A stretch of 64,000 nucleotides of DNA from Bordetella genomosp. 8 (GTDB lineage: Bacteria; Pseudomonadota; Gammaproteobacteria; Burkholderiales; Burkholderiaceae_B). The notes below the pieces were generated by a model. The model was given only the letters and a program-made list of their open reading frames with translations. It did not search any database and was not told the origin of the DNA. Position numbers and translations under genes: made by a program. The stretch is from contig NZ_CP021108.1 in assembly GCF_002119685.1 (NCBI RefSeq), positions 5,580,001 through 5,644,000 of the forward strand, in the 5' to 3' direction. Positions 57,471-64,000 of this stretch are shown here, one piece after another. Within the stretch, counting starts at the first letter, position 1. Every line of letters begins with the position of its first letter.

Positions 57471-58387
57471 ACGGGCGCCTGTTCCTGGCCCTGCTGCTCC
57501 CGCCGTTCCTGTGGGGGAGCAACGCCATCGTGGGCAAGATGGCGGCCGGCCATATCCCGCCCGTGACGCTGAACACCTTGCGCTGGACGATGGCGCTGGT
57601 GGTCCTGCTGCCCTTCGTCGCGCGCCGCGTGGCGCGGCACCGCGAGGTGTTGCGGGCGGAGTGGCGCGACCTCGTGGTGGCGGGCTTCTGGGGCATCACC
57701 TGCTACAACGCGCTGCAATACCTGGCCCTGACGACCTCCAACCCCATCAATACGTCGCTGATCGGCTCGTCGGCGCCGGTATTCATCCTCCTGCTGGGCC
57801 GCCTGCTGTTCGGCGCGCCCATCGGCATGCGCAGCGCCTGTGGCGCCGCGCTGTCGGTGATCGGGGTCGCCTGGGTGATGCTGGGCGGCCGACTGGGCGG
57901 CCTGGATGCGATCCATTTCGTCCGCGGCGACCTGTTCATGCTGGCCGGCACCTTCGCATGGAGCCTGTACACCTGGCTGCTGAAACGCCGTCCGTCGCGG
58001 CTGCCGACCGATGTATTGATGAGCGCCCATATCGCGGCGGGACTGGCCTGGAGCCTGCCTTTCGTGCTGGCCGAACATGCGTGGGGCGGCTATGCGCCGA
58101 TCGTGTTCGACTGGAAGACGGCCGCCATCGTCTGCTACATCGGCATTTTCCCGTCGCTGGTGGCGTTCTTCTGCTGGCAGACGGCGGTGGCACGGACCAG
58201 TCCGCAGCTGCCTATCTTCTTCATGAACCTGACGCCGATATTCACCGTGCTGCTGTCGGTGTTGATGCTGGGCGTGGCGCCCCAGCCGTACCACGCCGTC
58301 GGGCTGGTGCTGATCCTGGCTGGGATCCTTCTCGCCCGTCCGCGCGCGGCGCGGCCGGCATCGGCCGCGGCGTCGCCGGCCGAGTAG
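57467..58387 (+). CDS. EamA/DMT-superfamily transporter
   Basis: 306-residue membrane protein with about ten segments and two EamA repeats. Typical stretches: LPPFLWGSNAIVGKMAAGHIPP, YNALQYLALTTSNPINTSLI and FFMNLTPIFTVLLSVLMLG. It exports or imports small metabolites; the substrate is unknown. The ATG overlaps the GntR regulator's stop (ATGA), so it belongs to that regulator's transcript. Confidence 0.93.
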   Translation: MNGRLFLALLLPPFLWGSNAIVGKMAAGHIPPVTLNTLRWTMALVVLLPFVARRVARHREVLRAEWRDLVVAGFWGITCYNALQYLALTTSNPINTSLIGSSAPVFILLLGRLLFGAPIGMRSACGAALSVIGVAWVMLGGRLGGLDAIHFVRGDLFMLAGTFAWSLYTWLLKRRPSRLPTDVLMSAHIAAGLAWSLPFVLAEHAWGGYAPIVFDWKTAAIVCYIGIFPSLVAFFCWQTAVARTSPQLPIFFMNLTPIFTVLLSVLMLGVAPQPYHAVGLVLILAGILLARPRAARPASAAASPAE

Positions 58388-58502
58388 CCGGCGCGCCGTC
58401 CGCATCCAGGATGGTGCACGACGCACCGTCCCGATGCATCCTCCGCCCGTCCCTTGGGCACTGCCGGATCGCCTTCCCCCCTTCCCCAGGCCGCAAAAGT
58501 TG

Positions 58503-58560
58503 GCATGCATGTTGCTTGCTAGATATGCAAGTGACTTGCATGTAAAACATGCCACTTGCA
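58503..58560. promoter_or_regulatory. Overlapping palindromes upstream of the ABC/hydrolase operon
   Basis: Two perfect palindromes overlap: ATGCAAGT-G-ACTTGCAT (58525-58541) and GCATGT-AAA-ACATGC (58538-58552). ACTTGCA is repeated again at 58554-58560, 20 bases after its first copy, and GCATGC occurs at 58503-58508. This looks like a multi-site operator. The likely binder is the XRE regulator encoded at the end of the operon (63840 on). Confidence 0.55.
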
Positions 58561-58611
58561 CCAACTAACGTCTCCCGCCCGTCGGCGGGCATCGCTATCA
58601 AGGGGTTACTC

Positions 58612-59442
58612 ATGCTGCGCAGTCGTTCGATCCTGGCCATGCTGGCTTTCGTCGCGGCCGGTGCCGCGCACGCGGACCTGCTGGACACCGTCAAGCAGAA
58701 GAAGGAAATCGTCATAGGCACCGAAGCGCAGTTCGCGCCCTTCGAGTACCTGCAGGACGGCAAGATCGTCGGCTACGGCCCCGATCTGATGAATACCATC
58801 ATGGCCGGGCTGCCCGGCGTCAAGGTCAAGCAGCTGGACGTGCCCTTCCAGGGCATCCTGCCGGGCCTGGCCACGCGCAAGTTCGATTTCATCGTGACCT
58901 CGGTGACGATGACGAAGGAACGCGCCGACAAATTCGCCTTCACCGTGCCGATCGCCGACGCCACCACCGCCCTGGTCAAGCGCAAGGCCGATACCGGCCT
59001 GGCCAGCACCGACGGCATCGCCGGCAAGACGGTGGGCTCACAGACCGGTTCGGCGCAATTGAAGGCATTGCAGGCCTACGCCGACAAGCTGAAGGCGGCC
59101 GGCAAGCCGGCGGTGACCATACGCGAATACGTCAGTTTCGACGAAGCCTACGCCGACCTGGCCGCGGGTCGCCTGGATGCGGTGGCGCAGTCGCTCGCCA
59201 ACCTGGCCACGCTGGTCAAGACGCGCGGCGACGTCTATGCGGTGATGGACGGCCCCATCGGTCCCAAGACCTACTTCGGCTGGGTCGGCCGCAAGGACGC
59301 CGATAGCGCCAGCCTGGTGAAGTTCTTCAGCGACGGCATCGCCCGCGCGCAGCAGAGCGGCGAATTGCAGAAGCTGCAGATGAAGTGGTTCGGCTTCACC
59401 ATGGACGTCCCCACCGACAAGGTCCCCACGCCCGAGATGTGA
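58612..59442 (+). CDS. Polar amino-acid-type ABC substrate-binding protein
   Basis: 276-residue periplasmic binding protein, family 3. The signal peptide is MLRSRSILAMLAFVAAGAAHAD; then LLDTVKQKKEIVIGTEAQFAPFEYL, GYGPDLMNTI and the C-terminal KWFGF. AAGGGG precedes the ATG; the frame is open further upstream only through the operator region. It heads an operon with two permeases, an ATPase, an M20 hydrolase and a DUF1989 protein. The ligand may be a ureido, carbamoyl or guanidino compound, inferred from the neighbours. Confidence 0.92.
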   Translation: MLRSRSILAMLAFVAAGAAHADLLDTVKQKKEIVIGTEAQFAPFEYLQDGKIVGYGPDLMNTIMAGLPGVKVKQLDVPFQGILPGLATRKFDFIVTSVTMTKERADKFAFTVPIADATTALVKRKADTGLASTDGIAGKTVGSQTGSAQLKALQAYADKLKAAGKPAVTIREYVSFDEAYADLAAGRLDAVAQSLANLATLVKTRGDVYAVMDGPIGPKTYFGWVGRKDADSASLVKFFSDGIARAQQSGELQKLQMKWFGFTMDVPTDKVPTPEM

Positions 59443-59452
59443 GCACGCGGCG

Positions 59453-60166
59453 ATGAACGGTCCCACCCTGCTCGAGCGCCTGGCCGCCTATGCGCCCATC
59501 CTGGGCCACGGCGCCGCCACCACCCTGCTGGTCGCGGTGGTGGCGATCGTCGGCGGCTTCCTGCTGGGCGCCCTGCTGTTGGGCTGCACGCTGACGGGCG
59601 GCAAGCGCAGCCCCCTGCGCCTGGCGGTCATCGCCTATATCAGCTTCTTCCGCGGCACGCCCATGCTGGTGCAGATGCTGATGCTGTTCTACCTGCCCAG
59701 CGCGCTGGGCGTGGACCTGCCGCCGCTGCTCGCGGCCATGGCCGCGATGGCGATGAACTCCGCGGCATTCCAATGCGAGATCCTGCGCAGCGGGCTGGCG
59801 GCGGTGAGCCGCGGCCAACTGGAAGCGGGCACCGTGTTCGGGCTGACGCCGCGCCAGGTCTTCCGCCATATCCAGCTGCCGCAGATGGCCCGCGCGGTCT
59901 GGCCCGCTGTGGTGTCCGAAGCCATCGACGTGATCAAGAACTCCGCCATCGTCTCGGTGATCGCCGTCGCGGACCTGGCGCGTGGCGCGCGGCAGATCGT
60001 GGCCGGCAATTACCGGCCGCTGGAAGTCTACGTGACCACCGGCGTGGTGTACCTGGCCCTGACGACCGCCGTGTTCCTGCTGGGGACCTGGCTGGCGCAC
60101 CGCATGGCGGGTAGCGGCCACGCCAGCCGCGCCATCATCCGCCGCAACGCCATCCGGAAGACATGA
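59453..60166 (+). CDS. Amino-acid-type ABC permease 1
   Basis: 237-residue HisMQ-family inner-membrane permease with about five segments. It has FFRGTPMLVQMLMLFY and the EAA-type loop EAGTVFGLTPRQVFRHIQLPQM near residue 125. It starts 11 bases after the binding-protein gene and overlaps the next permease by four bases. It forms the channel with the second permease. Confidence 0.93.
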   Translation: MNGPTLLERLAAYAPILGHGAATTLLVAVVAIVGGFLLGALLLGCTLTGGKRSPLRLAVIAYISFFRGTPMLVQMLMLFYLPSALGVDLPPLLAAMAAMAMNSAAFQCEILRSGLAAVSRGQLEAGTVFGLTPRQVFRHIQLPQMARAVWPAVVSEAIDVIKNSAIVSVIAVADLARGARQIVAGNYRPLEVYVTTGVVYLALTTAVFLLGTWLAHRMAGSGHASRAIIRRNAIRKT

Positions 60167-60819
60167 TGGATATCGACCTGATGCTATCGCTGCTGCCGGA
60201 CTTCGGCGCCGGCGTCCTGCACACCCTGGGCCTGGTGATCGCCGCGCTGGCGGGCGGCCTGTCGTGCGGCTTCATCGCGCACATGCTCCGCGAAACGGGA
60301 CGGCGGCCCTTCGTCTGGCTGTACTGGGCCTACACGGTGGCATGGCGTGGCGTGCCCTTCCTGATCCACCTGTTCATCGTCTATTTCGGCTTGCCCAGCG
60401 TGGGGATCTCGCTGGATCCCTATGCGGCGGCCGCCATCACGCTATCGATCTACAGCGGCGCCTATTTCGCCGAGATCTTCCGCGCGTGCTGGGAATCCAT
60501 CCCCGCCGGGCAGATCGAGGCCGCGCAGGTGATGGGCATCGATCGCCGCCGGATTTTCCGCCATATCCAGCTGCCGCAGGCGTTGCGCGCGGCCGTGCCG
60601 CTGGTCGCGCACCAGACGGTGTTGCTGGTGAAGGAGTCGGCGCTGGCCTCGGTGATCACGTATCCCGAACTGACGCTGACGGCGTCGCGCATCGTGTCCG
60701 CGCAATTCGTCTACGTCGAGCCCTACATCCTGCTGGCGGGCTGCTACTGGCTGCTGGCGTTGGCCATCGGTCGCATCGGCAAGCTGCTGGCGCGGCGGCT
60801 GGCGCGGGGGCTGGCATGA
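60163..60819 (+). CDS. Amino-acid-type ABC permease 2
   Basis: 218-residue HisMQ-family permease: AWRGVPFLIHLFIVYFGLP and the EAA loop EAAQVMGIDRRRIFRHIQLPQAL. About five membrane segments. The ATG overlaps the first permease's stop, indicating coupled translation and a heterodimeric channel. Confidence 0.93.
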   Translation: MMDIDLMLSLLPDFGAGVLHTLGLVIAALAGGLSCGFIAHMLRETGRRPFVWLYWAYTVAWRGVPFLIHLFIVYFGLPSVGISLDPYAAAAITLSIYSGAYFAEIFRACWESIPAGQIEAAQVMGIDRRRIFRHIQLPQALRAAVPLVAHQTVLLVKESALASVITYPELTLTASRIVSAQFVYVEPYILLAGCYWLLALAIGRIGKLLARRLARGLA

Positions 60820-60865
60820 AGGCGCCCATCACATCCACGCAAGCTTCTTCCACCCGGATTCAATC

Positions 60866-61690
60866 ATGAGCGACACCCCTTCCACCGGCGCCGCCCTGCC
60901 GATGATTTCGCTGCGCGGCGTCGGCAAATCCTTCGGCGACCATCGCGTGCTGTCCGGCATCGACCTGGACATCGCCCGCGGCGAAGTCGTCACCCTGATT
61001 GGTCCCTCCGGCTCGGGCAAGACCACGCTGTTGCGATGCATGAATTTCCTGGAAGTCTATGACGAGGGCGAAGTCGATATCCGCGGCGCGCTGCTGGGTT
61101 ATCGCCGCGCCGCCGACGGCACGCTGGTCCGCGACAGCGACCGCGCCGTCGCCGAAGTGCGCGCGCCGCTGGCGATGGTGTTCCAGCACTTCAACCTGTG
61201 GCCGCATATGACGGCGCTGGCCAACGTCATGGCGCCGCTTACCCTGGCGCGCGCCAAGCCGGCCGGCCAGGCGCGGCAGATCGCCCTGCAGGCGCTGGAC
61301 CGGGTCGGCCTGGCCGACAAGGCCGACGCCATGCCGGCCAGGTTGAGCGGCGGCCAGCAGCAACGCGTGGGCATCGCCCGCGCGCTGGCGGTATCGCCCG
61401 AGGCCATGCTGCTGGACGAACCGACGTCCGCGCTGGATCCGGAGCTGGTGGACGAAGTGCTGGAAGTCATCAAATCGCTGTCGCGCGAGGGCATGACGAT
61501 GGTCATGGTGACGCACGAGATGAGCTTCGCAGCGGAAGTGTCGGATCGCATCGTGTTCATGGAGCAGGGACGCATCCTGGCGACCGGCGGCGCCGACGAG
61601 ATCATTCGCCGGCCCACCCATCCGCGCATCCGCGCCTTCCTGCAGCCCTGGATACGGCGCAGCCTGGCGCCGGCGGAGGCACAACAATGA
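60866..61690 (+). CDS. Amino-acid-type ABC transporter ATP-binding protein
   Basis: 274-residue ATPase: Walker A GPSGSGKTT, VFQHFNLWPH Q-loop, [15 protein letters not shown] signature, [15 protein letters not shown]alker B and MVTHEMSFA. It has a modest insert after Walker A (about residues 70-95). It completes the transporter. Its stop overlaps the M20 hydrolase ATG (ATGA), linking uptake to catabolism in one operon. Confidence 0.94.
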   Translation: MSDTPSTGAALPMISLRGVGKSFGDHRVLSGIDLDIARGEVVTLIGPSGSGKTTLLRCMNFLEVYDEGEVDIRGALLGYRRAADGTLVRDSDRAVAEVRAPLAMVFQHFNLWPHMTALANVMAPLTLARAKPAGQARQIALQALDRVGLADKADAMPARLSGGQQQRVGIARALAVSPEAMLLDEPTSALDPELVDEVLEVIKSLSREGMTMVMVTHEMSFAAEVSDRIVFMEQGRILATGGADEIIRRPTHPRIRAFLQPWIRRSLAPAEAQQ

Positions 61691-63117
61691 GCACGCCAGG
61701 CCAATTCGAGCGCGAACCCTCCCCCCGGGAGAGCGCCCAGCGACAGGAGGACACACCTGTCGCCAGCCTGGGCATGCGCGCGGCGCAAGCCGTCGACCCC
61801 GATCGCCTGCAAACGCGCTTGCGGGGGCTGGCGTCCTTCGGCGCCGCCCGCCCCGGCGACATCCATGGCGGGGTTGCGCGCCAGGCGCTCACGCCGCAGG
61901 AACTGCTGGCGCGCCGCTGGCTGGCCACGGAATTCGCCTGCCGGCCCGGCTATTCCGTGGGCATCGATGCCGCGGCCAATGTCTACATCCGGCGCCATGG
62001 CGAGAATGCCAACGCCGCGCCGGTCCTGACCGGCAGCCACGTCGACACCCAGCCCCTGGGCGGCTGGCTGGACGGGGCCTTCGGCGTGGCCGCCGGCCTG
62101 GAAGTCTTCGCCGCGCTGGACGCCGCCGGGCTGCGTACCCACCGCCCCATCGAAACCGTCATGTGGACCAACGAGGAAGGCTCGCGCTTCGCGCCCGGCC
62201 TGATGGGCTCGGCCTCCTATACCGACCCGGCACGCCTGGCCATTTTCCGCGACACGGCCGACGCACAGGGCGTGACTTTCCTGCAAGCCTGCAACGATGC
62301 CCGCGAGGACTTCTCCATGGCCGCGCGCGAGGCCGGCTGGCGCTGGTTCGACGCGCCGCTGGCGCGTCCGCTGCACGCCTATATCGAAGCCCATATCGAA
62401 CAAGGCCCCATCCTGGAAGCGCGTGGCCTGCAAGTGGGCTGCGTCACGGCCATACAAGGCGTGCGCTGGTACCGCGTCACGGTGCCGGGGCGCAGCGCGC
62501 ACGCCGGCACCACGCCGGATGCCGCGCGCGACGACGCCCAGGCCAAGGCTATCGCTCTGGCGCATGCGCTGCTGGAATACGGCCGCGCCCAGGACGATGC
62601 CGCCCTGCGCCTGACCATAGGCCGCTGGCACTGCCGGCCCGACTCGATCAACACCATTGCCGATCAGGTCGCATTCACCATCGACGCGCGCCATCCCGAA
62701 GCGCCGGTACTGGACGCGCTAGAAGCCCGCCTGCAGGCCGTGCTGCCCGCCGGCGCGGCGATCGAGGTCCTGCAGCACAAGCCCACGGTGGCCTTCGACC
62801 TGGGCCTGGTCGAACTCGCCCGGCAGGCCTGCCAGTCGCTGGCGCTGCGGCACGCCGACATGCTGTCCGGCGCTTTCCACGATGCCATGCCGCTGGCCGG
62901 CTTCTGCCCCACGGCCATGCTGTTCGCGCCCAGCATCGGCGGCGTCAGCCACCACCCCGACGAACACACAGGCATCGATGACCTGACCGCGTGCGCGCGA
63001 GCGCTGGCCTGGTGCCTGGCCGCACTCGCTCAGGACGGCAATGCCGGCGCCGCCGATGCCGCGCGCGCCGGATCGCCCGCTTTCGATCACCCCGATTTAT
63101 CCACCCCCACCCGCTAG
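61687..63117 (+). CDS. M20-family Zn-dependent N-carbamoyl-amidohydrolase
   Basis: 476-residue enzyme of the allantoate amidohydrolase/beta-ureidopropionase/N-carbamoyl-L-amino acid hydrolase group. Metal ligands: His and Asp in TGSHVDTQPLGGWLDGAFG, the Glu pair in WTNEEGSRFAPG, His in HIEQGPILE and the late His in SIGGVSHHPDEH. The dimerisation motif GRSAHAGTTPDAARDD is intact. These enzymes remove a carbamoyl or ureido group as ammonia and CO2. About 40 extra residues precede the domain. The start is the ATG overlapping the ATPase gene's stop. Confidence 0.92.
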   Translation: MSTPGQFEREPSPRESAQRQEDTPVASLGMRAAQAVDPDRLQTRLRGLASFGAARPGDIHGGVARQALTPQELLARRWLATEFACRPGYSVGIDAAANVYIRRHGENANAAPVLTGSHVDTQPLGGWLDGAFGVAAGLEVFAALDAAGLRTHRPIETVMWTNEEGSRFAPGLMGSASYTDPARLAIFRDTADAQGVTFLQACNDAREDFSMAAREAGWRWFDAPLARPLHAYIEAHIEQGPILEARGLQVGCVTAIQGVRWYRVTVPGRSAHAGTTPDAARDDAQAKAIALAHALLEYGRAQDDAALRLTIGRWHCRPDSINTIADQVAFTIDARHPEAPVLDALEARLQAVLPAGAAIEVLQHKPTVAFDLGLVELARQACQSLALRHADMLSGAFHDAMPLAGFCPTAMLFAPSIGGVSHHPDEHTGIDDLTACARALAWCLAALAQDGNAGAADAARAGSPAFDHPDLSTPTR

Positions 63118-63128
63118 GAATCAACACG

Positions 63129-63830
63129 ATGGAAACCGCAACCCGCATCCCGCAGGTGGCCGACAACGGCGAACCGGTCGGCCTGAACAATACCCATCTG
63201 GAACCCATCTCGGCCGACGGCCGCGCCGAGCCGGGCAAGGTGTATGAAGTCCCCGCGCGCAACGGCCGCGCCGTCCGCCTGTCCAAGGGCCAGGTCATCC
63301 GCATCATCAACACCCACGGCAGCCAGGTCTGCGATACCTGGGCCTTCAAGGCCGACGACCTGAGCGAGTTCATGTCCATGGAGCATGCGCGCGCCATGAT
63401 CGACCGCATCATTCCCAAAGTGGGGGATCCGCTGGGCAGCAACCGCCGCCGCCCCATCATGACCCTGACGGCCGATACCTCGCCGGGCGTGCACGACACC
63501 CTGATGGCGGCCTGCGACGCGTATCGCTACCGCAACCTGGGCGTCGAGCACTATCACGACAACTGCGCCGACAACATGCGCATGGCGCTGAAAGCCATCG
63601 GCCTGCGCGCGCGCGAAGTTCCGCAGCCGCTGAACCTGTGGATGAACATCCCCGTGAACGCGGAAGGCGGCGTGCAATGGCTGGCCCCCGTATCGAAGGC
63701 TGGCGACTACGTGGACCTGCGCGCGGAAATGGACTGCGTGGTCGTGATGTCGGCCTGCCCGCAGGACATCATTCCGATCAACGACAACCGTCCCGTCGAA
63801 GTGCACTTCCAGGTGCTCGACCAGGCATAA
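63129..63830 (+). CDS. DUF1989 (urea carboxylase-associated) protein
   Basis: 233-residue DUF1989-family protein: GQVIRIINTHGSQVCDTWAF, EFMSMEHARAMI, RRPIMTLTADTSPGVHDTLMAACD and NCADNMRMAL. Some members of this family are carboxyguanidine deiminase subunits, acting on guanidino-derived compounds; others accompany urea carboxylases. Only one copy is present here, whereas the known deiminase uses two. It is 11 bases after the M20 hydrolase and 10 before the XRE regulator, in the same operon. Confidence 0.9.
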   Translation: METATRIPQVADNGEPVGLNNTHLEPISADGRAEPGKVYEVPARNGRAVRLSKGQVIRIINTHGSQVCDTWAFKADDLSEFMSMEHARAMIDRIIPKVGDPLGSNRRRPIMTLTADTSPGVHDTLMAACDAYRYRNLGVEHYHDNCADNMRMALKAIGLRAREVPQPLNLWMNIPVNAEGGVQWLAPVSKAGDYVDLRAEMDCVVVMSACPQDIIPINDNRPVEVHFQVLDQA

Positions 63831-63839
63831 AATTCCGCC

Positions 63840-64000
63840 ATGGCCACCCGCAGACTTTCCCCTACGACGCCGGAGCGCGGACTCGCCGCGCTAGGGCCGC
63901 GCGTCAAGCATGCCCGCATGGTGCACAACCTGACGCTGAAGGCGCTGGCGGAGGCCGCCGAGTGTTCGGAAAGCCTGCTGTCCCGCATCGAACGCGGCCA
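63840..64000 (+). CDS. XRE-family regulator (N-terminal part)
   Basis: First 53 residues of a regulator cut by the right edge. After MATRRLSPTTPERG the HTH reads LGPRVKHARMVHNLTLKALAEAAECSESLLSRIERG. This N-terminus fits the XRE-cupin regulators that control polyamine, amino-acid or ureide operons, but the cupin part is not visible here. It is co-directional with, and probably the regulator of, the preceding ABC/hydrolase operon. Confidence 0.85.
   Translation, partial: MATRRLSPTTPERGLAALGPRVKHARMVHNLTLKALAEAAECSESLLSRIERG

Noticed and set aside
58500..58610. Guanidine riboswitch upstream of the DUF1989 operon
   Set aside because: The inverted repeats look like DNA operators; no ACGR-loop hairpin pair or other guanidine aptamer core was found.

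Overview
The window is ordinary chromosomal DNA from a high-GC betaproteobacterium. Three tctC/Bug-type periplasmic receptor genes (one partial at the left edge), the gatCAB operon, leuCDB, metXW, and the mreBCD-mrdA-mrdB order fit the Alcaligenaceae best, most likely Bordetella or a close relative. This placement is inferred from gene content, not from an alignment. No CRISPR array, insertion sequence, prophage or replication origin was seen.

Layout, left to right. 1-4022: a partial Bug receptor and a three-gene oxidoreductase/hydrolase operon, divergent from a CGNR zinc-finger regulator. 4023-8263: a complete general L-amino-acid ABC transporter (aapJQMP) on the minus strand. 8503-10931: ftsEX and a solitary cheD. 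10947-14672: an indolepyruvate ferredoxin oxidoreductase-type protein. 14901-21755: mutY, then the rod-shape block mreB-mreC-mreD-mrdA-mrdB on the minus strand. 21972-26936: gatCAB, pyrE and an exonuclease III gene. 26999-31102: an MHYT-GGDEF-EAL c-di-GMP protein and two tandem-domain universal stress proteins. 31221-34406: an AmpG-like permease, metW and metX. 34688-38830: a HTH-only LuxR-type protein, a lipoprotein, gshA, a lipocalin and two small envelope genes. 38869-44177: leuBDC with a Bug receptor upstream and a divergent LysR regulator. 44200-47147: a candidate 36-residue membrane protein, an SDR, and a hipBA module of visibly lower GC next to a tRNA-Arg(CCG). 47148-50973: a diheme cytochrome c, a regulator with a degenerate receiver, an XRE regulator and a SecD-head lipoprotein. 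51091-53186: a TPP riboswitch and thiC. 53322-58387: a DUF1444 protein, a MmyB-type regulator, and an RraA/Bug pair divergent from a GntR regulator and a DMT exporter. 58612-64000: a polar amino-acid-type ABC transporter, an M20 carbamoyl-amidohydrolase, a DUF1989 protein and the start of an XRE regulator.

The most system-like accessory region is 58501 to the right edge. A cluster of overlapping palindromes precedes one long co-directional operon that appears to import a nitrogenous solute and hydrolyse its ureido, carbamoyl or guanidino group. The operon ends with its probable regulator, which is cut off by the window edge. Other points worth a look: an SDR that has lost the catalytic Tyr and Lys; an AmpG reading frame whose family N-terminus lies behind a possible ATT start; a regulator whose receiver lacks the phosphorylation residues; repeated GGTTACC/GGTAACC boxes in front of the CGNR regulator; and hipBA at the 3' side of a tRNA gene.
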